A DNA stretch of 25,949 bases from JBOFSQ01 sp051651625 (GTDB lineage Bacteria > Planctomycetota > Planctomycetia > Pirellulales > Thermoguttaceae), in NCBI GenBank assembly GCA_051651625.1, contig JBOFSQ010000037.1:1-25949 (forward strand), in the 5' to 3' direction. The notes under the pieces are model-generated. The model was not told where the DNA came from. It was given only the letters and a program-made list of their open reading frames with translations, and did no database searches. Each line of letters begins with the position of its first letter. The first letter of the stretch is position 1. A program made the translations under genes and the position numbers. Positions 15,966 to 24,128 of the stretch are shown here, in pieces.

Positions 15966-18266
15966 TCACTCTTTCTCACGCACTACGCGGCAGCCGAAAA
16001 GTCCGCCGGCCATTGCGCCGCTGTGAGCTTGGAGTTTGACTACAACCGAGTCGCGCGAGTCGCCGCCCGTCTGCGGGATTTTGTGGACGACATCGAAAAA
16101 CTTTTCGGGAGCGTTACTGCCGAGTCGCTGCGTTGCAACCTTCTCGCCGTCGATGATTATATCAAAAACGCGGTTCCCTACATCGCTCCCCCAGTACGTC
16201 AGAATCAGCGAACACTCGGCGTTCGGGTCGCGTTTCATCGTAAACTCCATCCAACCGCCGTCGCGTGCGTCGCGCCAGCGACGACCAAACGCCTCGCCGT
16301 TCGTCGTCTTCTCGCCGCGAAAACTGTGGTCGCGTTCTGGCTGCATCTCGCCGGGCTGGAAGAAGTCAACCGTTCTCGCTTCAAGTGAACGCTGCGCTTC
16401 TTGCAACGCCTTGTATTCCGCCTCACGCGCCGACCACGTCGCTGGCGTGAAACAGTCAAAGTAAACGCAATAACGCTGCGTCAAGTCTGCGAAACGTCGC
16501 AACGTTACCGGTGACGGGTACGTCTCTATCAACTGCGGCGGTAAAACGTTCACAGCAACGAGTTCGGGGACGCCGCCACTCGCCGACACAATCACCGGCA
16601 CCGTCACACTCGCGTCCGACGGAGCATCGTGCGGCGACGCTATCGGTAGATCAGTCGCGCCAAGATCACCAGCATACAAGTATGGCCCAAAGAAAAACGC
16701 AACGCGATCAGGATTGTCGCTCATCGCTTCTGTCGCCCAGTACGCCACAAACGGAAGCGACACAACTTCGTTGCCGCTCCAGTTGTCGCCAGCGAGGTAG
16801 AACGAATCCGACTGCGCATCGCAGTGAGTGTTGCGCGGAACGCGAACCTTCACAATCACGTCGCTCGGTTTGTCCGCTTCAACGTGCAGCGACAAATCTT
16901 CCGTGATCGAAATACGCAGTCCTTTCTCTTTCCAATCGAGTACCGACGGAATCAGCAGCTTCACATACACCACATCGCGTCCATCTTCGACGCCGTGCGT
17001 GTAGATCGCCTCGCCGTATTTGCTGTGGTTTTCCATTCCGGTTCCGTGGCAGCAAGTCCAGTCGTGTTCGGGACTTGAGTAACGGCGGAAACCGCCCGCT
17101 TGAAGCGGGACGTAATAAGTGAACAGTTCGTTCGCACCGCCGTGCCGCGCTATCGACGCGAGAATGTGATTGTAGAGACCGCGTTCGTAGAAGTCGTCGC
17201 AGTCGGAGTTTGGCGTCCACGACGCGAGATGTCGCGTCAGCTTCAGCATGTTGTAGGTGTTGCACGTTTCGCTGTTGGAGTCGCCGAGGCGGTCGTTGAG
17301 TTTGTCGGGCTGACCAAAGTGTTCGCCGAGAGTGTTGCCGCCGTTGACGTAAGTTTGGTGTTTCACAACTCTGTCCCAAAAGAACTTGAGTGTGCGGAGT
17401 GTCTTCTCGTCGCCGGTGAGTTCGTATCGCCGCGCGAGACCGATTGCCTTCGGGAATTGCGTGTTCCCGTGGCGTCCGGGGAGAACGTCTTTCCCTTCTG
17501 AAAGCGGCTCGAAGAGTTGCTTGTCGTAAAATCGTTCTGCCATATCGAAGTATTTTTTCTCGCCGGTGAAGGCGTAGAGATCGTAGTAGACCTCGTTCAT
17601 CCCGCCGAACTCGCACCGCAACATCTGTTGGAACTGTTCATCGGAAAGTTTGCTCGTAACGTCGATCCCCCAGTCGCCGAGTTTGGCGGCGACGGCGAGT
17701 GCATCTTTGTTTTCGCAATAACGATATGCGTCGAGCAGACCGGCAACGACTTTGTGTTGCGTGTACCACGGCACCCAAATTCCGTTGAGGTCAAAACCTT
17801 GACTGCGAATCTCGCCGCGTCTTAATTCTTCGTCGAGTTTGCGAATGTTTGGAATCGCTGAGACGAGTCCATCGTCCGCTTGACACTCGCCGAGTTCGCG
17901 GACGACTCGTTCGCTTAAGCTACGAAAACGTTCATCGCCCGTCGCGGCGAACATCATCGAGACCGCCGAGAGATAGTGTCCGAGCGAGTGGCCTGCGATA
18001 GTTTGCGATTCCCAGCCGTCGTAACGCGGCTTCACCGGTTTCAGCCCCGCATTTTCGCGGAAGTTCGCCATCAGCCGATCAACGTCAACCGTGAGCAGAT
18101 ACGCGGCGTCTTTGTCTTGCGCTTCCTTGAACGGACTCGCCAAAAGCCGCACCTGCGACAGTGGAAAGTATTTCTGCTGCGGTTTCACGACATCCGCAAC
18201 CGGCGCGGCAGCGGCAATGATGCTCGTGGTAAGTGCGATCAAAGTGGTGAAGAACGTTTTGTGCAT
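15966..18266 (-). CDS. Secreted GH127 beta-L-arabinofuranosidase-like protein (DUF1680)
   Basis: The 766-residue protein has a signal peptide (MHKTFFTTLIALTTSIIAAAAP) and then a GH127/DUF1680 (alpha/alpha)6 domain. The retaining Zn-Cys active site described for bifidobacterial HypBA1 is recognisable. E333 and C335 lie in SETCNTYNMLK, C405 and C406 lie in DWTCCHGTG with one as nucleophile, and E315 in GEHFG is the likely acid/base by spacing. The last 130 residues (from about WRDARDGGW) form a beta-rich C-terminal domain, the DUF6805-like module often fused to this family. The ATG at 18266 is chosen over a longer frame because GAGGAG and the signal peptide start there. It follows GH43 by 47 bases, so the two are probably one operon. 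Some DUF1680 members have other specificities, so beta-L-arabinofuranoside is the likely but unproven substrate. Confidence 0.92.
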   Translation of the reverse strand: MHKTFFTTLIALTTSIIAAAAPVADVVKPQQKYFPLSQVRLLASPFKEAQDKDAAYLLTVDVDRLMANFRENAGLKPVKPRYDGWESQTIAGHSLGHYLSAVSMMFAATGDERFRSLSERVVRELGECQADDGLVSAIPNIRKLDEELRRGEIRSQGFDLNGIWVPWYTQHKVVAGLLDAYRYCENKDALAVAAKLGDWGIDVTSKLSDEQFQQMLRCEFGGMNEVYYDLYAFTGEKKYFDMAERFYDKQLFEPLSEGKDVLPGRHGNTQFPKAIGLARRYELTGDEKTLRTLKFFWDRVVKHQTYVNGGNTLGEHFGQPDKLNDRLGDSNSETCNTYNMLKLTRHLASWTPNSDCDDFYERGLYNHILASIARHGGANELFTYYVPLQAGGFRRYSSPEHDWTCCHGTGMENHSKYGEAIYTHGVEDGRDVVYVKLLIPSVLDWKEKGLRISITEDLSLHVEADKPSDVIVKVRVPRNTHCDAQSDSFYLAGDNWSGNEVVSLPFVAYWATEAMSDNPDRVAFFFGPYLYAGDLGATDLPIASPHDAPSDASVTVPVIVSASGGVPELVAVNVLPPQLIETYPSPVTLRRFADLTQRYCVYFDCFTPATWSAREAEYKALQEAQRSLEARTVDFFQPGEMQPERDHSFRGEKTTNGEAFGRRWRDARDGGWMEFTMKRDPNAECSLILTYWGSDVGNRVFDIIIDGEKVATQRLGSNAPEKFFDVVHKIPQTGGDSRDSVVVKLQAHSGAMAGGLFGCRVVREKE

Positions 18267-18313
18267 GGGATTCTCCTCTGTGGTTGTGGACTGTGTGGAC
18301 GCTGTAGCGTTCG

Positions 18314-19858
18314 TCAAAATGACGCCTCTGGCGTCAAGCGGTAATAGTCTACGTCAACAAATCCGCCTGTGGATTTTGTGGCGAAGTTGAATATGGCGAA
18401 GCGGTACCCCATAAAGTGCGGGAGTGTGTAGACCATCTTGAGTTCCGAGCCGATGGGCGTCCACGTTTCGCCGTCCGTGCTCCAGAAGAAGCGGGCTTCG
18501 TCGATGCGGTTGCGGAAGTCGCATTCTATTTTGAGTTTCACGGCGTCTTGCGTCAGTGGCACTCGCGCGACTTCTTCTTCGCCGTCTTGCACGGCACGAA
18601 CCATCACAAGCGACTTCACGCCCGCTTCCATCACAACGCCGATGAAGCCATACTCTTTTTGAAGTGCCGCAAGTCCCGCACAGTCGCCGTCTTTCATTCC
18701 GCTAACGTCGAGCGAAATTGTCGCTGCACTTTGCGGGCCGAACGTTCGCTGTGTTAGCGAATTGCGGGCATCAACGAGTGATTTGGAAGCGCGACCAGTC
18801 GTGAGTCGCAGCCAACCGTCACGATCCGCGAGCGACCAGAAACGGTTATCGGGATTGTGATTCCACTGCCACGCCAGCGGCAATTTTTTGTGATCGAATT
18901 CGTCGGACGCAACAATGTTACCGAGTCCGCGCGACTCTTTCGTTATGTTTAGTTTCATCGGGACTTTGCCGTTCTCGACACCACTGTCGCCAAGAACTGG
19001 CCAACCGTCTTTCCAAACGAGCGGCACGAGAAACGGAACGCGCCCGACCGCGCCGCAGTCTTGAAAGAGGTACGCGAACCACTTGCCATCGGGCGTGTCG
19101 ATGAGTCCGCCTTGCGCGATGCCGCTGTCGTGCAGCATGACGCGGCCTTCGTAAGGGCCTGTGATTTTGTCGGCGCGGTGAACAACTTGCGTTCGCATAT
19201 CGGGCCAAGTGATGTTGCACAGATAATACTTTCCGTCAACCTTGAAGAGCTGCGAACCTTCGCCCCAATCTTTTTGCGGACTCGCAACGAAGCCGACGTT
19301 CTTCACAATCACATCGTCGAACCCGTCGGGCTTGACTCCCGAAAGGTCGGGATTGAGTTCGGTGAGCCGCAGATTCGTTACGCCGTGAACCATGTATACT
19401 TTGCCGTCGTCATCAAAGAATAGTGAGTGATCGTGAAGCGAGGGCGAAAACGACTTGTGTTGCCACTCACCTTTGTCGATGTCGCGTGTGGTATAGATGT
19501 GCGTCTTCCCCGTCGATCTGGCGAACGTGGAGACGTAAAACGTCCCATCGTGATAGCGAAAACTGCTCGCCCACGAACCGGCACCGTACTCGCTTTTACC
19601 GTTGCGCAGCGAGAGTCCGTCGGTGTCGGCGAGAGTGTCGTAGGCGTAACTTGCGATCTCCCAATCGACAAGATTTTTAGACTTCATAATCGGAAGCCCC
19701 GGTGACATGTGCATCGTCGTACTGCTCATGTAATACATGTCGCCAACACGAACGATGGCGATGTCGGGAACGTCCGCCCAGATGATCGGATTCTCCGCCG
19801 GAGTTGCGATGACGCTCGTTGTAAGTGCGATCAGCGCGGTGAAGAACGTGTTGTGCAT
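18314..19858 (-). CDS. Secreted GH43 arabinofuranosidase/xylosidase-like protein
   Basis: The 514-residue protein has an N-terminal signal peptide (to about residue 19) and a five-bladed GH43 propeller. The catalytic trio fits the family: Asp32 in ADVPDIAIV as general base, Asp143 in SLHDHSLFFDDDGK as pKa modulator and Glu200 in DWGEGSQLFK as acid. From about residue 330 a concanavalin-like GH43 C-terminal domain follows (ASDEFDHKKLPLAWQWNHNPDNRFWSL onward), as in the GH43_12-type enzymes. Inverting cleavage of alpha-L-arabinofuranosyl or beta-xylosyl ends is expected; the arabinose context favours arabinosides. It is the first gene after the operator-promoter pair at 19906-19970. Its signal-peptide DNA is nearly identical to that of GH127. 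No strong Shine-Dalgarno is seen. Confidence 0.92.
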   Translation of the reverse strand: MHNTFFTALIALTTSVIATPAENPIIWADVPDIAIVRVGDMYYMSSTTMHMSPGLPIMKSKNLVDWEIASYAYDTLADTDGLSLRNGKSEYGAGSWASSFRYHDGTFYVSTFARSTGKTHIYTTRDIDKGEWQHKSFSPSLHDHSLFFDDDGKVYMVHGVTNLRLTELNPDLSGVKPDGFDDVIVKNVGFVASPQKDWGEGSQLFKVDGKYYLCNITWPDMRTQVVHRADKITGPYEGRVMLHDSGIAQGGLIDTPDGKWFAYLFQDCGAVGRVPFLVPLVWKDGWPVLGDSGVENGKVPMKLNITKESRGLGNIVASDEFDHKKLPLAWQWNHNPDNRFWSLADRDGWLRLTTGRASKSLVDARNSLTQRTFGPQSAATISLDVSGMKDGDCAGLAALQKEYGFIGVVMEAGVKSLVMVRAVQDGEEEVARVPLTQDAVKLKIECDFRNRIDEARFFWSTDGETWTPIGSELKMVYTLPHFMGYRFAIFNFATKSTGGFVDVDYYRLTPEASF

Positions 19859-19905
19859 GGGATTCTTGTTGTGATTGTGGACGTGATGGACGGCACAGTA
19901 TCACC

Positions 19906-19970
19906 ATCATACCGCGCGAAGCAAACGATGCAACGCCACATTTGCGCAAAAGCATGTCAAAATGGCGCAC
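19906..19970 (-). promoter_or_regulatory. Promoter and candidate XylR/AraC operator for GH43-GH127
   Basis: On the minus strand the 30-bp element (19970-19941) reads GTGCGCCATTTTGAC then ATGCTTTTGCGCAAA. Its two TGCGC half-sites are direct repeats 21 bp apart. A 29-bp gap leads to TATGAT (19911-19906), with a possible -35 TTGCAT 16 bp before it. Transcription would start near 19899, about 40 bases before the GH43 ATG. The element and spacing match those upstream of GH51. The AraC-type 21-bp spacing and the nearby regulator gene support the assignment. Confidence 0.72.
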
Positions 19971-20016
19971 GGGTTATGGTTCATGAACGTCCCCTACGCA
20001 CCGCGCATGCGGCGGT

Positions 20017-20022
20017 TATAAT
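20017..20022 (+). promoter_or_regulatory. -10 element of the ATPase gene
   Basis: A consensus TATAAT lies about 48 bases before the ATPase ATG, giving a start near 20029. No convincing -35 is seen at the standard distance. It is divergent from the GH43 promoter in the same 211-bp gap. Confidence 0.45.
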
Positions 20023-20069
20023 GCGGGAAATAAATAGTGATTTTCACCACACACAGAAGGAAGCGAACG

Positions 20070-21200
20070 ATGATTCACTCTGAAAAACACGTTGCGTTTA
20101 TCAACCGCAAAGAAGAGCTTGCGTACTTGCACGACCGCGTCGGTGGTGACCCCGAACGTCTTTTGTTCGTCTTCGGCCCGAAGAGCAGTGGCAAGACGAC
20201 ACTACTCTACAAGTTCGCGGCGGAGTGCGTTGAAAAGAAGGAATTCGATGTCAAGTATTTTAACCTGCGCAAGATTTTGATTGTTCAATACCAAGACTTC
20301 ATCCGCCACTTTTTCGGGCTTCTTCCCGACAAAAAGGGATCGAAAGAAACGAATGTCGGTTTCGACTTCAAGCTGTTTAGCGTTGAACACAAAACGCTCA
20401 CCGAGCTTGAACAAAAACAACTCAACCCGTTCATGGTGATGGAGCAAGAACTACAAAAACTCAACGCGAAAGGCGTTCGTCCGATCATCATCATCGACGA
20501 ACTACAAGCACTCGAAGACGTTTACTTGGACGATCAGCGACAGCTCTTGAAAGAAGTGTTCAACTTTTTCGTAGCGATGACGAAAGAGTCGCACTTGTGC
20601 CATGTGATTGTCGCCAGCAGCGATGGCTACTTCTTGCAACGTATCTACGACGACAGTAAACTCAAGAAGACGTCTACGTTTTTTGAAGTCGAATACTTGA
20701 GCAAGGAAGACGTTTACGGTTGGCTTACACACCTTGAAAAAGAGAGCGGAATCACGTCATATAAACTGTCGCCAAAACAGATCGACAAGATGTGGGACTT
20801 TTTCGGCGGCAGTTGCTGGGAAATCAGCGACTTTCTCGACCTGCTTCGTGACAACGCAAAAAACGGCAAAGTCGCCGACAGCGATTTTGACAAGTTGCTT
20901 GCCGTTCAGCGTGAAATGCGAATCGGAAACTTTGAGTTTTACATGCGTCACGGATCGCATGAATCGCTTTTTGCCGAGATGGCGGAGGTTGTGAAGCAGA
21001 GCAAGAAGTTCACGCTCGAAAGTTTGTACCAACGTCTCAAGCAGAGCTACACACGCAACTCGCTTTGCGACGAACTCAACAAACTCGTCAGCAAAAACTT
21101 TCTCGCGTTCAATCCTGTGACGACGAAGTTTGAACTCCAAGGCCGCAGTATGGAGATCGGACTCACCGGTTACGCCGAATTGTTGCGGGAACGGGAATGA
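20070..21200 (+). CDS. Archaeal-type AAA/STAND ATPase
   Basis: The 376-residue protein resembles the archaeal ATPase_2 family (PF01637). An N-terminal FINRKEEL at 10-17 precedes Walker A GPKSSGKTT at 36-44. Walker B IIIIDELQAL follows, with D143 and E144, and ASSDGY near 190 is a sensor-like strand. The last 120 residues resemble the winged-helix/DUF234-type tail of this group (SHESLFAEMAEVVKQSKKFTLESLYQRL onward). These proteins are P-loop switches of poorly known function, with proposed roles in regulation, mobile elements or defence. The ATG at 20070 is chosen because AGAAGGAAG precedes it and the family signature begins soon after. It is the only plus-strand gene inside the arabinose locus, is more AT-rich than its neighbours, and ends in a repeat block. 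Acquisition as a cargo gene is plausible. Confidence 0.85.
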   Translation: MIHSEKHVAFINRKEELAYLHDRVGGDPERLLFVFGPKSSGKTTLLYKFAAECVEKKEFDVKYFNLRKILIVQYQDFIRHFFGLLPDKKGSKETNVGFDFKLFSVEHKTLTELEQKQLNPFMVMEQELQKLNAKGVRPIIIIDELQALEDVYLDDQRQLLKEVFNFFVAMTKESHLCHVIVASSDGYFLQRIYDDSKLKKTSTFFEVEYLSKEDVYGWLTHLEKESGITSYKLSPKQIDKMWDFFGGSCWEISDFLDLLRDNAKNGKVADSDFDKLLAVQREMRIGNFEFYMRHGSHESLFAEMAEVVKQSKKFTLESLYQRLKQSYTRNSLCDELNKLVSKNFLAFNPVTTKFELQGRSMEIGLTGYAELLRERE

Positions 21201-21228
21201 CAAGTCCCGCGTCAAATGTTGGTTCTGT

Positions 21229-21347
21229 CACTCGCTTACGCTAGGCGAGCGGCGGCAGTGATGCCGCCGGTTGAACGTGTGAAGATTCACCGGTGGCTTT
21301 ACAGCCACCGCTCGCCATTGGGCACCCGCTTACGCTTCGTGTTCTTG
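21229..21347. repeat. Nested hairpin repeat between convergent ATPase and GH51 genes
   Basis: An outer stem GGCGAGCGG/CCGCTCGCC (21244-21252 with 21308-21316) encloses GGCGGC-AGTGAT-GCCGCC (21251-21268) and CGGTGGCT-N4-AGCCACCG (21291-21310), a cloverleaf-like fold. A truncated CACTCGCTTACGC unit lies at 21229-21241, and a full GGCACCCGCTTACGC unit at 21321-21347 ends five bases before the GH51 stop. It could end transcripts from both sides. Confidence 0.8.
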
Positions 21348-21352
21348 TTTCC

Positions 21353-23767
21353 CTACTTCACTGGCACGCGCAAAATCGTTAGCGACTTTGCGGGGAGCGT
21401 TCGTTTGAACTCCGGCGACGAAATTGTGAAACTCGATTCGACCGGCGAAACTTTGTTCGGATAGTCGAGCGTGTTCTCGTCGAGACCGCTTTCCGACGTG
21501 AGCACAATCTCACGCACCGTCGTGCCGAGTTTCGCGGCACCAGCGACAACAAATCCTGCATCACACGGAACCGTCGCACTGTTGACGACTTTCATAATCA
21601 GTTCGTCTTTCGCAGCGTTCAATCCCGAAACAACAAACACGCCACTCGATTTCCGCGGCGGCATTTCTGCCTCCGTAATCAACTTGTCGTCGATGAAACA
21701 CTTGACGTGATTCCCTTGCTGCTCAACGCGGATGTCGTACCAGCGATCCGCTTCGACCTTGAAGTTTGAACGTACACCGTGGAGATTTTGCCCGCCCGCT
21801 TCCGACTGGATTCCCGTGCCGGTGTTGTTCCAACCGCCAACGTTGAGCCACGCCCAGTGCCCCTCCGGCGTGACACCGAAGAGAATCAAAAACCCTTCCT
21901 CGCCGTCAATCTTTTTCGCCTTCACGCTGAACGTGCAATCTTTCCACGTCGCGTCGCCGAAAGTGTAACGGCAATCGGTATCGTCAGAAAGTTGACGCAG
22001 CGTCTTGTCGCCAAAGTCCCAGCGTCCGCGAACTCGATTCGCATTCGGAGGCGGATTGTCGAGATCGGATTCAAATAAAACTTTGTCGCCCTGAACGACT
22101 TTCGCGTCTTTGTATTCGACCTTCGTCTTCCACGAACCAAGCCCGACCGCACCCGAAAACGGTGTTGGCGGCGTCGCCATTTCAATCGTCGTCGGGACGA
22201 TCACGTCACCGCGATTCTCGCTGAAGAGTTTCTGAACGTAATACGACGGAATCCCGTAAGACCGCACGTTGTCAAAACAGATCAAGTCGGGATTCCAGCG
22301 GCGATGGTTAACGTTGACAAACAGCGGCGCGTAAGACGACATAATGACGACATCGGAGTTGCGTTCCATCCCCGTCATAAACGCGGCTTCGCCGATGGCG
22401 GCATCGAGATTTCCCTGACCACACTGCTCCGTCACGGCGTATTCACCGACGTAAACCTTGTGTTTGTCACGCGGATACGAGTCGTACTTGTTGGCGTTGT
22501 CGATGAAGAAACGCGGCGAACTGTAGTAGTGTTCGTCGTAGATTTCGATTGGCTTCTTGTTCGTCACCGCGCCGCCCCACTGGCACGCGATCAGTTTCAT
22601 GTCGGGGTATTTCTCGCGGATGCGCGTGTAGAAAAGATCGTAGCGTTCCCAGTAAATCGGGCCGCCGTTTTCGTTTCCGATCTGGATGTACTTGAGCGAG
22701 AACGGTTCGGGATGACCATTTTCGGCGCGGATTTTTCCCCACTTCGACGTGACCGGACCAACCGCGTATTCGATAGCATCGAGCGCATCTTGGACGTATT
22801 CTTCGATATTGTCCATCGCAATGTGATCTCTGTGTGCCATTCCGCAGTTGATGACGAAGAGTGCGTCGGCGTGGATGTCTTCGCACATCTGCAAGTATTC
22901 GTGGTAGCCGAGTCCGTTTGTGGACTGATACCCCCAGATGTTCGGCTGCGTCCAGCGTTCGGCGGGATTGCCGATAGTTTTCTTCCACCGCGACGCCTCC
23001 GCCATCGTGTCGCCTTCGACCCAGCAGCCGCCGGGAAAACGCACAAACGCGGGCTTGAGTGCGTCTAGTTTTTGCATCAGATCGTTTCGCAAACCGTGAC
23101 CGTTGAACGTGTCAACAGGTTTCATCGAAACGTAGTCGAGCCAGAATGTGCCGGTGTTTGAGGTGGTGATCGCCCACCGCGCTTTCGGCGCGTGTGAACT
23201 CGAACGGATTTTGAAGTTGAACGTCTTCCAATCTTCGGTAAGCGTGAGCGGTTCGCCGCTACACAAAACTTTGTGACCGTCCGAACTCTCGATGGCACAA
23301 CGGATCGTCCCGTGTTCTTTGACGAACTCGGCGTCGGCTTTGGCGCGGACGACGACGTTGTATTCTGCATCGAGCGCGACCGGAACGCCCCAGTAACCTT
23401 CGTTGACGACCGAACTTTTTCCGCCACGATTTTCGACACGAAGTGCAGTTTGGTTGTACTCGTGACCGTCCGCGATTGTTTCGAGTTTCATCGACGCCTT
23501 CGCACCGTCACCAGCACCGAGCGTCCAGAACTCCGGTTGTACTTTGCTGAACTCAAACGAGCGATTGCGGATCAACTCTGGATAGATTCCGCCGTCGCCA
23601 GCGAGGTTGATCTCCTCGAAGAATATCCCGTAGAGTTCGGGACTGACCTTGATTCCGGGTTTGCCAGCGTCAACGCCGATCCTCGCCTGCATCGGCTCTG
23701 CACTCTGCGCCGTTCCAATTCCGACCGTCACCGCCGCCACCATCATCATTTGCCAAAATCGTTTCAT
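21353..23767 (-). CDS. Secreted GH51 alpha-L-arabinofuranosidase
   Basis: The 804-residue protein has a signal peptide (to about residue 23, ending AQSA). An N-terminal beta-sandwich of CBM4/9 type follows at about 70-215, then the GH51 (beta/alpha)8 domain. Acid/base Glu366 is in QIGNENGG and nucleophile Glu442 in YVGEYAVT; FVRFPGGCWVEG near 241 is a family signature. A concanavalin/LamG-like module at about 540-714 is inserted into the C-terminal beta domain. Such insertions are known in long Bacteroidetes-type and planctomycete enzymes. Retaining release of terminal alpha-L-arabinofuranose from arabinan or arabinoxylan outside the cytoplasm is expected. The ATG at 23767 has AGGAG upstream and begins the signal peptide, unlike the longer frame. 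The predicted promoter lies about 250 bp upstream, across a MITE-like repeat. Confidence 0.94.
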   Translation of the reverse strand: MKRFWQMMMVAAVTVGIGTAQSAEPMQARIGVDAGKPGIKVSPELYGIFFEEINLAGDGGIYPELIRNRSFEFSKVQPEFWTLGAGDGAKASMKLETIADGHEYNQTALRVENRGGKSSVVNEGYWGVPVALDAEYNVVVRAKADAEFVKEHGTIRCAIESSDGHKVLCSGEPLTLTEDWKTFNFKIRSSSHAPKARWAITTSNTGTFWLDYVSMKPVDTFNGHGLRNDLMQKLDALKPAFVRFPGGCWVEGDTMAEASRWKKTIGNPAERWTQPNIWGYQSTNGLGYHEYLQMCEDIHADALFVINCGMAHRDHIAMDNIEEYVQDALDAIEYAVGPVTSKWGKIRAENGHPEPFSLKYIQIGNENGGPIYWERYDLFYTRIREKYPDMKLIACQWGGAVTNKKPIEIYDEHYYSSPRFFIDNANKYDSYPRDKHKVYVGEYAVTEQCGQGNLDAAIGEAAFMTGMERNSDVVIMSSYAPLFVNVNHRRWNPDLICFDNVRSYGIPSYYVQKLFSENRGDVIVPTTIEMATPPTPFSGAVGLGSWKTKVEYKDAKVVQGDKVLFESDLDNPPPNANRVRGRWDFGDKTLRQLSDDTDCRYTFGDATWKDCTFSVKAKKIDGEEGFLILFGVTPEGHWAWLNVGGWNNTGTGIQSEAGGQNLHGVRSNFKVEADRWYDIRVEQQGNHVKCFIDDKLITEAEMPPRKSSGVFVVSGLNAAKDELIMKVVNSATVPCDAGFVVAGAAKLGTTVREIVLTSESGLDENTLDYPNKVSPVESSFTISSPEFKRTLPAKSLTILRVPVK

Positions 23768-23806
23768 CGTTTGCTCCTGTTTGTGTTTGGGGTTCTGCAC
23801 TTGTAA

Positions 23807-23827
23807 CCGTTCACTGTTTGTTTCGTC
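23807..23827. repeat. Dispersed repeat tail unit
   Basis: This 21-bp segment is the inverse of 3249-3269 with one mismatch (core AGTGAACGG on the minus strand). A shorter relative lies at 11592-11605 upstream of araA. It lies about 40 bases before the GH51 start, where it is probably transcribed. Confidence 0.6.
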
Positions 23828-23841
23828 ACACGAGAATAGAA

Positions 23842-23986
23842 GCCGGAAAGGAGGCGGTACTCCGCCGTATTGACGGACAGAGAAAGCGTCGCCGTCACGA
23901 TTGCACACGTTCGATATTGCGGGAACCAAGAAACAACGTCAACACGCGGCTCTCCGTCAATACGGCGAGTACGCCTCCTTTCCGGC
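23842..23986. repeat. 145-bp MITE-like long inverted repeat
   Basis: The arms 23842-23877 (36 bp) and 23953-23986 (34 bp) are inverted copies beginning GCCGGAAAGGAGGCG; they differ only by two single-base indels. The 75-bp centre codes for nothing. Flanking bases show no clear target duplication. It lies in the predicted untranslated leader of GH51. Size and shape fit a non-autonomous element or a large hairpin repeat. Confidence 0.75.
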
Positions 23987-24025
23987 TGTTATTACGCGCG
24001 GCAACAATCGTAACACGGGTCGCCC

Positions 24026-24090
24026 AGTATAACATCGCATCCAGAAACGGCAAAGGCAGTTTTGCGCAAAAAACTATCGAAATGGCGCAC
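24026..24090 (-). promoter_or_regulatory. Promoter and candidate XylR/AraC operator for GH51
   Basis: On the minus strand the 30-bp element (24090-24061) reads GTGCGCCATTTCGAT then AGTTTTTTGCGCAAA, 25 of 30 bases identical to the copy before GH43. The TGCGC direct repeats are 21 bp apart. A 29-bp gap leads to TATACT (24031-24026), with only a poor -35 (TTTGCC), as expected for an activator-dependent promoter. The start would be near 24019, giving a leader of about 250 bases to the GH51 ATG. Confidence 0.72.
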
Positions 24091-24128
24091 AGTGGGCGAA
24101 GTGAGAGAGAGGTGGAAGAGATGTGGCC

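Noticed and set aside
22304..23068. A 254-codon plus-strand open frame opposite GH51
   Set aside because: It is antisense to the GH51 catalytic domain and shows no recognisable motif or ribosome site.
23768..23929. N-terminal extension of GH51 upstream of 23767
   Set aside because: The extension translates repeat DNA and would mask the signal peptide. AGGAG supports the ATG at 23767.
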